64,000 nucleotides of DNA, from positions 1,178,001 through 1,242,000 of the forward strand of contig NZ_CP163423.1 of the NCBI RefSeq assembly GCF_041429785.1. Direction: 5' to 3'. The DNA is from Fretibacter rubidus. Lineage in GTDB: Bacteria; Pseudomonadota; Alphaproteobacteria; Caulobacterales; Maricaulaceae. The notes beneath the pieces were generated by a model. The model saw only the letters and a list, made by a program, of their open reading frames with translations. It did no database searches and was not told where the DNA came from. The translations under genes and the position numbers were made by a program. Each line of letters opens with the position of its first letter. Within the stretch, counting starts at the first letter, position 1. Shown one piece after another: positions 36,438 to 44,958 of the stretch.

Positions 36438-38276
36438 ATGAGCATGACTATCAGAACCTTGAAACGCTCTCCCACGGGCCGCGAATCTGTGCGCGAACGC
36501 GATTTCGAAGGCCCGCTGATTAGTTTTGGCCGCGACGCAAGCTGTGATGTTCCCCTGACAGATTTATCTGTCGCTCTACAGCACGGGGCGCTACGCCTTG
36601 ATGATAAGGACGATATCTATTTCGACACCGCGCCAGAACAAACTGTGGTTATTAATAACCGCATGAAGTCAGGCCGCCAAGGGCCGCTAAAGCCCGGCAC
36701 TGTGATTAAAATTGGGCCTTATCAAATCACGATAGAAACACCCGCAGAAGGCAAATCTTTCACGGCTTTGCTCGAAGAAGTTATGGTTGATGAGGCCGCG
36801 CCCAAAGCCACTCTTGCAGAAAAGCAAGTCTTTGGATTGGGGCGGGCTTTGCCGTCAAAACGGTTGATGTCATGGGCGTTTTTACTGGCGATTTTAGGCA
36901 TATTCCTTGTGCTGCCGATCCATGTGATTAACCAACCCGACGGCAAAGTCGCAGAGGCTGTACCGTTTCAAACAGACCTTGCGTGGAATAGCGGGCCAGT
37001 GTCGTTGATGCATTCAAACCTGATGAATAATTGCGCGGCATGCCATGAAAAGCCGTGGAAAGCCGTCGCCGATAGTGCCTGTATTGACTGCCACAAAGAC
37101 ACAGGTGACCACGCGCCCAGCGGCGATATGCGCCAAGCATCACTTGACGTAACGGCATTTGAAAAACACTTACAAGACATTAGTATTGCCTTTGGCCGCC
37201 CCGTGGAGCGCTGTGCCTCTTGTCATGTCGAACACAACACGCGGGCCCATATTATGCCGTCCAATCAAGAAACCTGCGGCAGTTGTCACGCGGGGCTTGA
37301 TGAGCGCCTCCCCAATACTGAGCTTTTAAATGTCGCCGATTTTGGGTCTGACCATCCGCAGTTCCGCCCGACAATCATCACCCAGCCAAGCGTAACTGAC
37401 CCCACTACAATCCGTGTGTCGCTTGATGATAACCCCAAGGGTTTCTCTGGTCTGAAATTTCCACATGATATCCATATGAGCCAAACAGGTGGTGTGCCGA
37501 AAATGGCGGGGCAGCTTGATGCCCGTTATGCTTTTTCTGATGGTGTAGACTGCGAGGATTGCCACCGCCAAGAAGCGGGCGGGGCACTATATGAGCCTGT
37601 ACGAATGACCAGTGATTGTGCCATGTGCCATTCAATTGTATTTGAAGATGATGAGGGCTATCCGCGGACGTTGCGCCACGGCGAACCCGAAGAGGTTATC
37701 GCCTCTATGCGTGATTTTTATGACGCGAAAGCACTGGGTAATATTCGCGACGCCGAGATGAACACGCGCACGCGCCGCCGTCCAGGTCGTGCGGCTAGCC
37801 TGCGCGAGCTTAATCGCCGGGAATTAGCGTTTAAACAGTCTGAGCAACGGACAATTGCCAAGGTTGACGCCATCTTTAGCGAAGGCGGGGCCTGTTATGA
37901 TTGTCACGTCATTGACCGCCCCAATGATATTACAACGCTTGATTTCGTCGTGCGGCCAATATCCGTATCCGATGCCTTTTATCCAAAATCGCCGTTTAAT
38001 CATGCGGCCCATGAAATTGGCGACTTAACCTGTGACAGCTGTCACGCGGCCAAGACATCAAAGACGTCTAATGATATATTACTGCCAAAGATTGGTGTGT
38101 GCCGGGATTGTCATATTGGTGAGGAAAGCTACAGAGCAGGGGGCAAGTTTGCGGAAGGGAAGTTCCCAACAAATTGTTTAACCTGCCACAGCTATCATAA
38201 CGAACCACATATGGCGCTGGATGATGTACAAAAGGCGAGCTTGAGCAACCCGCATTTTGGTGGTGGATTAAAATAG
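36438..38276 (+). CDS. FHA domain - transmembrane helix - 10-heme cytochrome c fusion
   Basis: 612 residues. Residues ~20-110 are an FHA domain with the phosphothreonine-binding residues in place: Gly31-Arg32, Ser44, His49 and Asn73/74. A single TM helix (~144-165, SWAFLLAILGIFLVLP) follows. The remainder, periplasmic by topology, has ten CxxCH motifs: CAACH, CIDCH, CASCH, CGSCH, CEDCH, CAMCH, CYDCH, CDSCH, CRDCH, CLTCH, with extra His for bis-His ligation. The FHA side would face the cytoplasm and could bind a phosphorylated partner, linking Ser/Thr phosphorylation to electron transfer. Ten bases separate it from the b-type gene; it ends the operon. Domain calls are firm, the coupling idea is inference. 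Confidence 0.88.
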   Translation: MSMTIRTLKRSPTGRESVRERDFEGPLISFGRDASCDVPLTDLSVALQHGALRLDDKDDIYFDTAPEQTVVINNRMKSGRQGPLKPGTVIKIGPYQITIETPAEGKSFTALLEEVMVDEAAPKATLAEKQVFGLGRALPSKRLMSWAFLLAILGIFLVLPIHVINQPDGKVAEAVPFQTDLAWNSGPVSLMHSNLMNNCAACHEKPWKAVADSACIDCHKDTGDHAPSGDMRQASLDVTAFEKHLQDISIAFGRPVERCASCHVEHNTRAHIMPSNQETCGSCHAGLDERLPNTELLNVADFGSDHPQFRPTIITQPSVTDPTTIRVSLDDNPKGFSGLKFPHDIHMSQTGGVPKMAGQLDARYAFSDGVDCEDCHRQEAGGALYEPVRMTSDCAMCHSIVFEDDEGYPRTLRHGEPEEVIASMRDFYDAKALGNIRDAEMNTRTRRRPGRAASLRELNRRELAFKQSEQRTIAKVDAIFSEGGACYDCHVIDRPNDITTLDFVVRPISVSDAFYPKSPFNHAAHEIGDLTCDSCHAAKTSKTSNDILLPKIGVCRDCHIGEESYRAGGKFAEGKFPTNCLTCHSYHNEPHMALDDVQKASLSNPHFGGGLK

Positions 38277-38320
38277 GGCGATAGGGCCCAAATAAAAGTG
38301 CCACGGAAAAGGGGCCAGAC

Positions 38321-39166
38321 ATGATTATCGCGCAAATTACAGATTTGCACATCGGGTTTGGGGGGCCAGATGTCGAATGTATGAATTCCAAACGGCTAAA
38401 GCTCGTCATTGATGAAATGAACGGCATGGTGCAGCGACCCGACTTGATACTGGTCACGGGTGATTTGGTCGAAAGCGGTGAAAGCTGGGCCTATGAGAAG
38501 CTGAAGGACGCGCTGTCCAATCTCGATTATCCGCTGTATTACGCCATGGGTAATCATGACAACCGCGAAGTTTTTGGCCGTGTCTTTCCCGATGCCGAGT
38601 TTAACGACGGCTTTTTGCAATATACCATTGAAGACGCAGGCCCTGTTCGCGTTATCGTGCTTGATACGCTTAAAAACGGCTTTCATGGCGGTGAATTTTG
38701 TGAACGGCGTCGGGCGTGGCTTGATAAAACCCTTGCCGAGCAACCCGACCGTCCAACCTTTATCGCGCTCCATCACCCGCCGATAGAGACAGGCATTGCG
38801 TGGATGACGGCCAAGTTCAAAGCCCCGTGGGTTGTGGCATTGCGTGAAACGATTGAGAAATATGATAATGTTGTCCATGTCTGCGCCGGTCATGTGCACC
38901 GAACGATTTTCAAAAAATTTGGGAATACGACTATATCGGTCTGCCGTGCCGTTGCCCCGCAGGTAAAATTGGAACTGGCGCCAATCACGATTGATATGCC
39001 CGATGACCGCATTTTGCTGGTCGATACTTTGCCAGGATATTCGCTCCATCATTGGAACGGCGAACGGCTGACCACGCATTCTGCTAATGCGCCGTCAGGT
39101 AAGGCCGTAGTGCGTTATGATGATGCCCATGCCTATGTCGTGCGCCATACGCTTGATATGGAATAG
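38321..39166 (+). CDS. cpdA: metallophosphoesterase, CpdA-like cyclic nucleotide phosphodiesterase
   Basis: 281 residues, cytoplasmic. The dinuclear-metal motifs are complete: Asp8-x-His10 (DLH), GDL (Asp48), GNHD (Asn78-His79), HHPP near 151 and GHVH near 188. The N-terminal IIAQITDLHIG and overall length match class III 3',5'-cAMP phosphodiesterases (CpdA). It lies 44 bases after the FHA-cytochrome gene, on the same strand, so it may belong to the same transcript. The neighbouring oxidoreductase has two cyclic-nucleotide-binding domains and a cyclase is encoded 1 kb further on. The family also contains enzymes with other phosphoester substrates, so cAMP specificity is inferred. Confidence 0.8.
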   Translation: MIIAQITDLHIGFGGPDVECMNSKRLKLVIDEMNGMVQRPDLILVTGDLVESGESWAYEKLKDALSNLDYPLYYAMGNHDNREVFGRVFPDAEFNDGFLQYTIEDAGPVRVIVLDTLKNGFHGGEFCERRRAWLDKTLAEQPDRPTFIALHHPPIETGIAWMTAKFKAPWVVALRETIEKYDNVVHVCAGHVHRTIFKKFGNTTISVCRAVAPQVKLELAPITIDMPDDRILLVDTLPGYSLHHWNGERLTTHSANAPSGKAVVRYDDAHAYVVRHTLDME

Positions 39167-39182
39167 AGGTCGCTAGCTTTCC

Positions 39183-40121
39183 ATGATTATTGAAAAACAC
39201 ATCTCGATTTGGCGACTGCTGAAAATCATCTGGTTGCGGCTATTGATTATGACGCTTATCGGCCTTGTTGGCGCTATAACCGTTATTGAATTTGGTGACA
39301 AAGATATCGCAATCTCGATGATAACGCCCTCAATTTTGGGTACGGCGCTGTCTATCTTTTTAGGGTTTCGCACCAATTCAGCCGTAGATCGTTGGAACCG
39401 CGCGCGGGGATATTGGTCTGATGCGATTGCGTCCTCCTTAAACCTCTCTCGCGTTTTGGCGCGTGTCGACGGTGAGGGTTATCGCAACAATAAAACGGGC
39501 GAGGAGTCCGCTCTGGCTGCTCATGTCATGCAACGTATGATCCGCCGTAATATTGCGTGGGCTTGGGTGCTGAACCGCCAGCTAAAAGGCCAAGCCCCGC
39601 TGCAAGATGTTGCGGGCATGATAGAACCACAAGAGCTTGAGATATTAAAAAAACACGCCAATCCTGCGATGAAATTGATATTTAATCAAAGCCCGGACTT
39701 CCGAATTGCATGCCGTGAAGAACAATTTATTGACGGCGCGCATTTTGAAATTGTTGCCATGTTGCGTCAACAAATCGCGGCCCAAGTCAGTTGCGAAGGC
39801 TTAAAGACCACGCCGTTTCCAACACATTATAGTTTTTTCACGGATGTCTTTATCTGGATGCTGGTCGTCTTGCTGGCGTTTTCTTTGCCATCCGTTGAAA
39901 ACATCGGGTATTTTTCAATTGCCGCTGTAGTGATTATTGGCTGGGTCTTTTCGATGATTGACGGGATTGGGTCTTATATGGAAGAGCCCTTCATCAATAA
40001 TCGCAATGTCGTGCCGATGGATGCCTTGTCGCGCAATTTGGAAATTCAGCTGCGCCAGATTGGCCTGAATGAAGAGGACTTGCCAGCGGATATACAGCCC
40101 ATCAAAGGCGCGCTTTACTAA
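39183..40121 (+). CDS. bestrophin-family membrane channel protein
   Basis: 312 residues with hydrophobic segments near 15-35 and 40-60 and again near 220-260. The pattern WLRLLIMTLIGLVGA, then TPSILGTALSIFLGFRTNSAVDRWNRAR and the late region LSLPSVENIGYFSI...DGIGSYMEEPFINNRNVVPMD is that of the bacterial bestrophin (UPF0187) family. These form pentameric anion or cation channels in the inner membrane. It starts 16 bases after the phosphodiesterase stop and probably shares its transcript. Six bases separate its stop from that of the convergent cyclase gene. No direct role in the redox cluster can be shown. Confidence 0.88.
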   Translation: MIIEKHISIWRLLKIIWLRLLIMTLIGLVGAITVIEFGDKDIAISMITPSILGTALSIFLGFRTNSAVDRWNRARGYWSDAIASSLNLSRVLARVDGEGYRNNKTGEESALAAHVMQRMIRRNIAWAWVLNRQLKGQAPLQDVAGMIEPQELEILKKHANPAMKLIFNQSPDFRIACREEQFIDGAHFEIVAMLRQQIAAQVSCEGLKTTPFPTHYSFFTDVFIWMLVVLLAFSLPSVENIGYFSIAAVVIIGWVFSMIDGIGSYMEEPFINNRNVVPMDALSRNLEIQLRQIGLNEEDLPADIQPIKGALY

Positions 40122-40126
40122 TCCCC

Positions 40127-42415
40127 TTATTTGCTTGTTGCGATATGAACGCCGCCCCAATCTGCGGGTGGCGGCGTGACTTTATAGTCCGTGATACGGT
40201 CTGCGATGACGTCATAATACCCTGCGAAATCCCAATGGCTGGCGGCGTCTTTTAACAGCGGCAGCAGTGCCAGCGCGCCGTCCCAATCACCGTCTCTGAA
40301 CTTGGCCAGAAAATCACCATGAGTTTTACGCAGCGCTTGGAATTTAGGCTTCTGTGCCGTCGCCTCGTCGCCGGCCAAAATCCAGATACGTTCAGGTGTT
40401 TGCCGCCCAACCACTTTGATAAGGTCGGCTTCTAGTAAGGCAAAGTCACTGACCGCCTCAGCTGTGCTGTTCCCGATAAGGGATGACACACGGTATTGTT
40501 TGGTCAGGCCTTCGATACGGGATGCCAAATTGGCAGCGTCCCCAATCATAGAATATGAAAAGCGCTGCTCTGATCCCAAATTCCCGACGCAACAAATGCC
40601 TGTGTTGATGCCAATGCCCATTGATACCTCACCAGGCCATTTGATTGCGTCTTGGGCGTTATAGTCGGCGTTTAGTTTTTCCAGTGTCTTGTTCATTTTT
40701 AATATGGCGCGGGCCGCATTTTTCTCATGCTCTGGGTCATCTAGCGGCGCGTTCCAAAACGCCACAATCGCGTCACCAATATATTTATCAATTGTCGCTT
40801 TCATATCTTGGAGCGTGTCAGTCATGGGGGTGAGAAAGATGTTAAGAAATGTCGTAATTTCTTGCGGCGTGAGCGCTTCGGATATTTTAGAAAAGCTGCG
40901 GATATCAAGAAATAAGATTGTGATATTGCGTTCTTCCCCGCCGAGCGTCAAAAGCCCGGGATCATCGCTGACTTTCTTCACCATGGTAGGCGACAAATAC
41001 ATAGAAAATGCATTGCGAATACGAGAGCGTTCGGTCTCTGTCATGTAAAACGACGCTATGGTCATAATTAGGTATGTTGTCCCAATACACAGCACCGGAT
41101 AAATTGGGTTCATCAGGATTTGCTCGCCTGAGAATTTATGCCAGCTATAGGCAATGATACTGCCAATCATCGTCAAACTTAGGAGCGCCCCCCAAGCCGC
41201 AGAGAGACGCGGCAGGATAAAGGCCAGCGCCAGGCCGAGCGATAGGATGAGGAACATTTCCAGATAATCCATCGTGAAAGGCCGTTTTAGTAATTGTCCG
41301 CCGCCTTTTAATTGCTCGCCAATGACCTGCTCGACCACTTGGGCGTGAACGACAACACCCGGTTCGCGCGCGGCCACGGGGGTCGCTACAATATCTTTTA
41401 AACCTTCTGCGCCCGTGCCAATGAAAACGATGTTACCCGCCACCTTGTCGGCCCATTCAGATGTTGGCGTATTAGGGTCAAGAATTTTCCACGCTGGTAT
41501 CATGCGGTGGTCGTTTATCTCTGGCGTTTGCGGAGAATAATAAACTCGGAAGATGCCATCCGGATCTGTCGGCATTTCAAAGCCGCCAACTTTTATGCGA
41601 GAAAACCGAGCGTTCTCTGCGCTCTCACTTGCCCCACTATTGGCGGCTTGGCTACTGGATAGAATATAGGCACCTGCGCCTTGTACCGCGCGCATAGCCT
41701 CTAATGACAGGCTCGGTAAAAGCTGGTCTCCGACGCGGTAAATCATCGGCGCGCCGCGCACAATCCCGTCACCAGTGGGATGAAAGCTAACAAAGGCTTG
41801 GCCCGTCGCGGCGTCTGATAAGATAGGAATGGCGGATAATGTGCTTTGAAAATTTCCTATTTTATCAAGGCCAATCTCAAACCCTGCAAAGCCCACAGGC
41901 GGTTTTACCGTGCGGCCTGTATCATAATGCACAAGGAAAAACCCAAGCACAGTGTTCGTCGAGGCTAGGCTGCGCGCGAAAGCCTCATCGTGGTTTTGCA
42001 AGACATCAAGAGCGCCCAAATCAATATCAGCACCAGAGCGCGCCCGGATAGAGGCCGCGATTTTTTCCGGCGATGTGCGGTCTTCTTCAGAGAATATGAT
42101 ATCGTAAGCAATAACTCCCGCACCGGCTTGGGCAAGTCGGTCATTTAACGCCGCCATGGTCGTGCGGGGCCATGGCCATTGACCAAGACGTTTTAGGCTT
42201 TCGTCATCAATATCAATGACACGCACGGGGATGTCTTTGTGATATTCACGAGGCGACAAATTTTGGTAACGGTCAAATAAAAGATTGCCAAGCTGTTCAA
42301 TGGTCGGCGGTTTATAAGCCCAGGCCGTATAAAAGCACAGAACACTGAGCAGCCCCAATACCGTCGGAATCACCGTTTTCCGGCGTTTCAAAATAAAATC
42401 GATTATGGTCTTCAC
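40127..42415 (-). CDS. CHASE2-sensor class III adenylate/guanylate cyclase
   Basis: 762 residues. An N-terminal TM (~14-35) is followed by an extracytoplasmic CHASE2 domain (~40-340; RVIDIDDESLKRLGQWPWPR, AGVIAYDIIFSEED, GNIVFIGTGAEGLKD). Three TM helices lie at ~380-465. A class III cyclase domain spans ~490-670, with metal-binding Asp in FLDIRSFS and KYIGDAIVAFW, and the later GINTGICCVG and SYSMIGDAANLASRIEG. It should make cAMP or cGMP in response to an envelope signal. It is divergent from a Slam-like barrel and a FecR protein, a grouping seen repeatedly with CHASE2 cyclases. Nucleotide specificity was not determined. Confidence 0.92.
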   Translation of the reverse strand: MKTIIDFILKRRKTVIPTVLGLLSVLCFYTAWAYKPPTIEQLGNLLFDRYQNLSPREYHKDIPVRVIDIDDESLKRLGQWPWPRTTMAALNDRLAQAGAGVIAYDIIFSEEDRTSPEKIAASIRARSGADIDLGALDVLQNHDEAFARSLASTNTVLGFFLVHYDTGRTVKPPVGFAGFEIGLDKIGNFQSTLSAIPILSDAATGQAFVSFHPTGDGIVRGAPMIYRVGDQLLPSLSLEAMRAVQGAGAYILSSSQAANSGASESAENARFSRIKVGGFEMPTDPDGIFRVYYSPQTPEINDHRMIPAWKILDPNTPTSEWADKVAGNIVFIGTGAEGLKDIVATPVAAREPGVVVHAQVVEQVIGEQLKGGGQLLKRPFTMDYLEMFLILSLGLALAFILPRLSAAWGALLSLTMIGSIIAYSWHKFSGEQILMNPIYPVLCIGTTYLIMTIASFYMTETERSRIRNAFSMYLSPTMVKKVSDDPGLLTLGGEERNITILFLDIRSFSKISEALTPQEITTFLNIFLTPMTDTLQDMKATIDKYIGDAIVAFWNAPLDDPEHEKNAARAILKMNKTLEKLNADYNAQDAIKWPGEVSMGIGINTGICCVGNLGSEQRFSYSMIGDAANLASRIEGLTKQYRVSSLIGNSTAEAVSDFALLEADLIKVVGRQTPERIWILAGDEATAQKPKFQALRKTHGDFLAKFRDGDWDGALALLPLLKDAASHWDFAGYYDVIADRITDYKVTPPPADWGGVHIATSK

Positions 42416-42601
42416 GGATTGCGCCCCCGTATACGCTCGTCTGCTTTGTCAGAGTTCACAATGCGCAGTATCGGCTGCTATGGCAATGGATTCGGTCAAT
42501 TAAATAATCATTTGAGTTAATCTTTTGATTGCCCTATTGTCTGGTTGTATCGATGTTTACGTAGCGGGGCGCCGCGTGAGATACCAAAGTGGGGCGATTT
42601 T

Positions 42602-43939
42602 ATGAAACACACTCTCCTGATTGAGGCGACGAATATGCGCCGTGCGGTCGCCGCGCTATTGTTATCGGGCAGCTATGTGGGCTTGGCTTTCGTTGCAGCG
42701 CAAACCGCCCATGCCGCAGATAACAACGCGCCCATCACATTTGAAGATATTTATCAAAACCCTGATGATCAGAATCTAAACCTGGCCTATGCGCGCCAAC
42801 AAGCAGCCGCCGGCGACTTATCAACGGCAGCCGCCGCGTTAGAACGCATGTTGTTTGCCCAACCCAATTGGGACTCTGCGCGCCTGTTTTACGCGCTGAC
42901 GCTATACCAACTTGATGACCGACAAGCGGCAGTGCGGGAGCTAAATTTGCTAGAAGGCCGCCCGCTTACACCTGCGCAGCGCCGCCAACTTAACCGTTAT
43001 CAAGATGATTTTGACGGTGAAAAAGAAAGCGCCACCCCGCGTTTCGAAGGTCGCGTGGCCATTGGCGCGCGTTATGATGATAATGCGGGTAATGCGATTG
43101 GCGATGTGGTCTTTGGCGGTCGTGACAAAGGCGATAGCTCTGCGACGTTACAAGCCGTGGGACGCTATAGTCTGCCGCTATCCGATACAGGCAATTCGCG
43201 TCTCTATGTGCGCGGTGACGCCCAAATTCGCCGCCACGAAACAGTCAGTGACGCTGACTTTGATATTTACGGATTGGAAGCTGGCATTGAGGGCCGCATC
43301 GGCTCGATCAAAGTGTCTGCTGGTCCTGAACTTCTCACGGTCAATGTGAGCGGTGAGTCTTATCTTGATCAAATTGGCGGTTTTGCGGCCGTCAGCGCTG
43401 CGTTATCAGAGAGCCTGATTTGGAGCTTGCGCGGGGAATATGCGGATCAGGACTTTAAAGAACTGAATTTCACAACCAATGAAGTCAACCGCTCTGGTGA
43501 TAAGCTTGTGCTGGATGCCGGGCTTGAATACACGCCTACGGATAGTGTCTTGATGGTCTTTAATTTGGCCTATGAGGATAAAGAGGCCGTTGATGATAGT
43601 TTGGCCTATGACGGCTTTCGCGCTCGTGCCCAAGCCGTCTATGCCTTTAATGCGGACAGTTATATTCGGGCGTCTGGTGAATATCGCGATATTAAATATG
43701 ATGGCAACTCCATCTTTTTATTCCCCGCAGAACCACGCGCGGATGAAAACTTCAAAGGCCGTTTGGCAACAGGCATAAAGGCTAATCGTCTGTTCGAATC
43801 CTTTGGCATGGGCCCGCGCAGATTGCTGGAACCCGTCACTTTTGAGATTGCCGGGAACTACATTGAACGAAAAACCAATATCCCGGGTAGCGGCTTTGAC
43901 AATTTGGGCGGTGAGTTCAAAATTTTGTTGGATTTTTAG
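42602..43939 (+). CDS. outer-membrane protein with TPR-like N-terminus and Slam-type (DUF560) barrel
   Basis: 445 residues from the ATG at 42602, preceded by GGGG at the right distance. A long signal peptide ends at AHA (near residue 38). Residues ~45-130 form TPR-like helices (NLAYARQQAAAGDLSTAAAALERMLFAQPNWDSARL). From ~145 the chain is a beta-barrel with alternating strands, ending EFKILLDF with a terminal Phe. This layout is that of Slam/DUF560 surface-lipoprotein assembly modulators and related 'TPR + barrel' proteins. It is followed after nine bases by a FecR-domain protein. It may export or display that protein, but clients are not known. Confidence 0.75.
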   Translation: MKHTLLIEATNMRRAVAALLLSGSYVGLAFVAAQTAHAADNNAPITFEDIYQNPDDQNLNLAYARQQAAAGDLSTAAAALERMLFAQPNWDSARLFYALTLYQLDDRQAAVRELNLLEGRPLTPAQRRQLNRYQDDFDGEKESATPRFEGRVAIGARYDDNAGNAIGDVVFGGRDKGDSSATLQAVGRYSLPLSDTGNSRLYVRGDAQIRRHETVSDADFDIYGLEAGIEGRIGSIKVSAGPELLTVNVSGESYLDQIGGFAAVSAALSESLIWSLRGEYADQDFKELNFTTNEVNRSGDKLVLDAGLEYTPTDSVLMVFNLAYEDKEAVDDSLAYDGFRARAQAVYAFNADSYIRASGEYRDIKYDGNSIFLFPAEPRADENFKGRLATGIKANRLFESFGMGPRRLLEPVTFEIAGNYIERKTNIPGSGFDNLGGEFKILLDF

Positions 43940-43948
43940 GGGCGCGCG

Positions 43949-44869
43949 ATGACAAAAACTTACACAATAAAATCAGCTTTACTGACCACTGCCATGCTTA
44001 TCGGATTACCGAGCGCGGCCTTGGCTCAGGACGTCATTGGCGTGAACGCAGCTGTTAAAGGGCAAGTGACAATTCAGTCGCAAGGCGAAGACGTCAAAAA
44101 GGCGATCGTCAAAGATGATGTGCGCCTTGGCGACCAGGTCAATTCAGCGCGCGTTTCTAGCCTGCAAGTGCTGTTAAAAGATCAAACGGTATTTACCGTC
44201 GGGCCAGAATGTGAATTGGTGATCGACCGATTTGTTTATGATCCAGACAAAGACTCCAATTCCTTACAAGCCAATGTCACCAAAGGCATGTTCCGTTTTA
44301 TGTCGGGCAATATTTCAAAATCCGGGCCAGAGAGCGTGTCGATTGATACGCCTGTGGCCTCGCTTGGTGTGCGGGGCACGATCGTTGAGGGTCTGGTTGG
44401 TGAGGACGCTATTGCAATTGCGCTAGAGTTGGGTCTGATCAATGACCCGTCACAGGCTGACCCAGACGGCGCAACCATTTTTGTTTTGCGCGGGCCAGGG
44501 TCGCGACAAACGGGCAGTAATCCAGACGGTGAAATTCGTATCGTCTCGCGCGGCGGGGCGATTACGGTCAACCAAAGTGGTAATGCCGTCTTTATCCCGC
44601 GCGCCGATAGCGCACCCATTGGTCCGTTCGTTTTGCCGCCAGATAGCTTTAAACTATTTAATGAGCGCCTGCGCACAGAACCAACCACGGGCCCAGATTT
44701 CCGGACCTTCGATGTTGATGTCTTTGTTCTGCCCGAAGAAGACGATGACTTGCCGGGTGTGCCGCAAAAACTGGTTGACCCGATCGATACTGTCTTTGAC
44801 CCATTCTTTGACCTTGAGTGGCCCGATGAGGATATTTTCGATAGTCCTTGTGGCGTAGCAAATTGTTAG
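43949..44869 (+). CDS. secreted FecR-domain protein
   Basis: 306 residues with a signal peptide ending ALAQ (near residue 26). The FecR domain (~30-150) reads AVKGQVTIQSQGEDVKKAIVKDDVRLGDQVNSARVSSLQVLLKDQTVFTVGP, followed by GMFRFMSGNIS and VDTPVASLGVRGT. No anti-sigma N-terminal region is present, so it is a periplasmic or surface FecR protein and not a classical iron-sensing FecR. The C-terminal half is rich in Asp/Pro and ends with two Cys (DSPCGVANC), possibly a disulfide. It is in an operon with the Slam-like barrel and divergent from the CHASE2 cyclase. It may be part of an envelope sensing unit. Confidence 0.82.
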   Translation: MTKTYTIKSALLTTAMLIGLPSAALAQDVIGVNAAVKGQVTIQSQGEDVKKAIVKDDVRLGDQVNSARVSSLQVLLKDQTVFTVGPECELVIDRFVYDPDKDSNSLQANVTKGMFRFMSGNISKSGPESVSIDTPVASLGVRGTIVEGLVGEDAIAIALELGLINDPSQADPDGATIFVLRGPGSRQTGSNPDGEIRIVSRGGAITVNQSGNAVFIPRADSAPIGPFVLPPDSFKLFNERLRTEPTTGPDFRTFDVDVFVLPEEDDDLPGVPQKLVDPIDTVFDPFFDLEWPDEDIFDSPCGVANC

Positions 44870-44958
44870 CCGTTGCGCGGCCCTAGCAATCGCGGCAAGG
44901 CACAATCACCTCTGATGGCGTGAAGGGGCTGACCAGGAGAAAGCAGGCTGTTAGCCTG

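Noticed and set aside
42498-42520. CtrA-like TTAA pairs upstream of the Slam-like gene
   Set aside because: The two TTAA elements are 13 bases apart, not the seven expected for a CtrA site.
44944-44958. Hairpin CAGGCT / AGCCTG as terminator of gdhA
   Set aside because: The stem is only six pairs and on the minus strand is followed by CTTTCT rather than a T tract.
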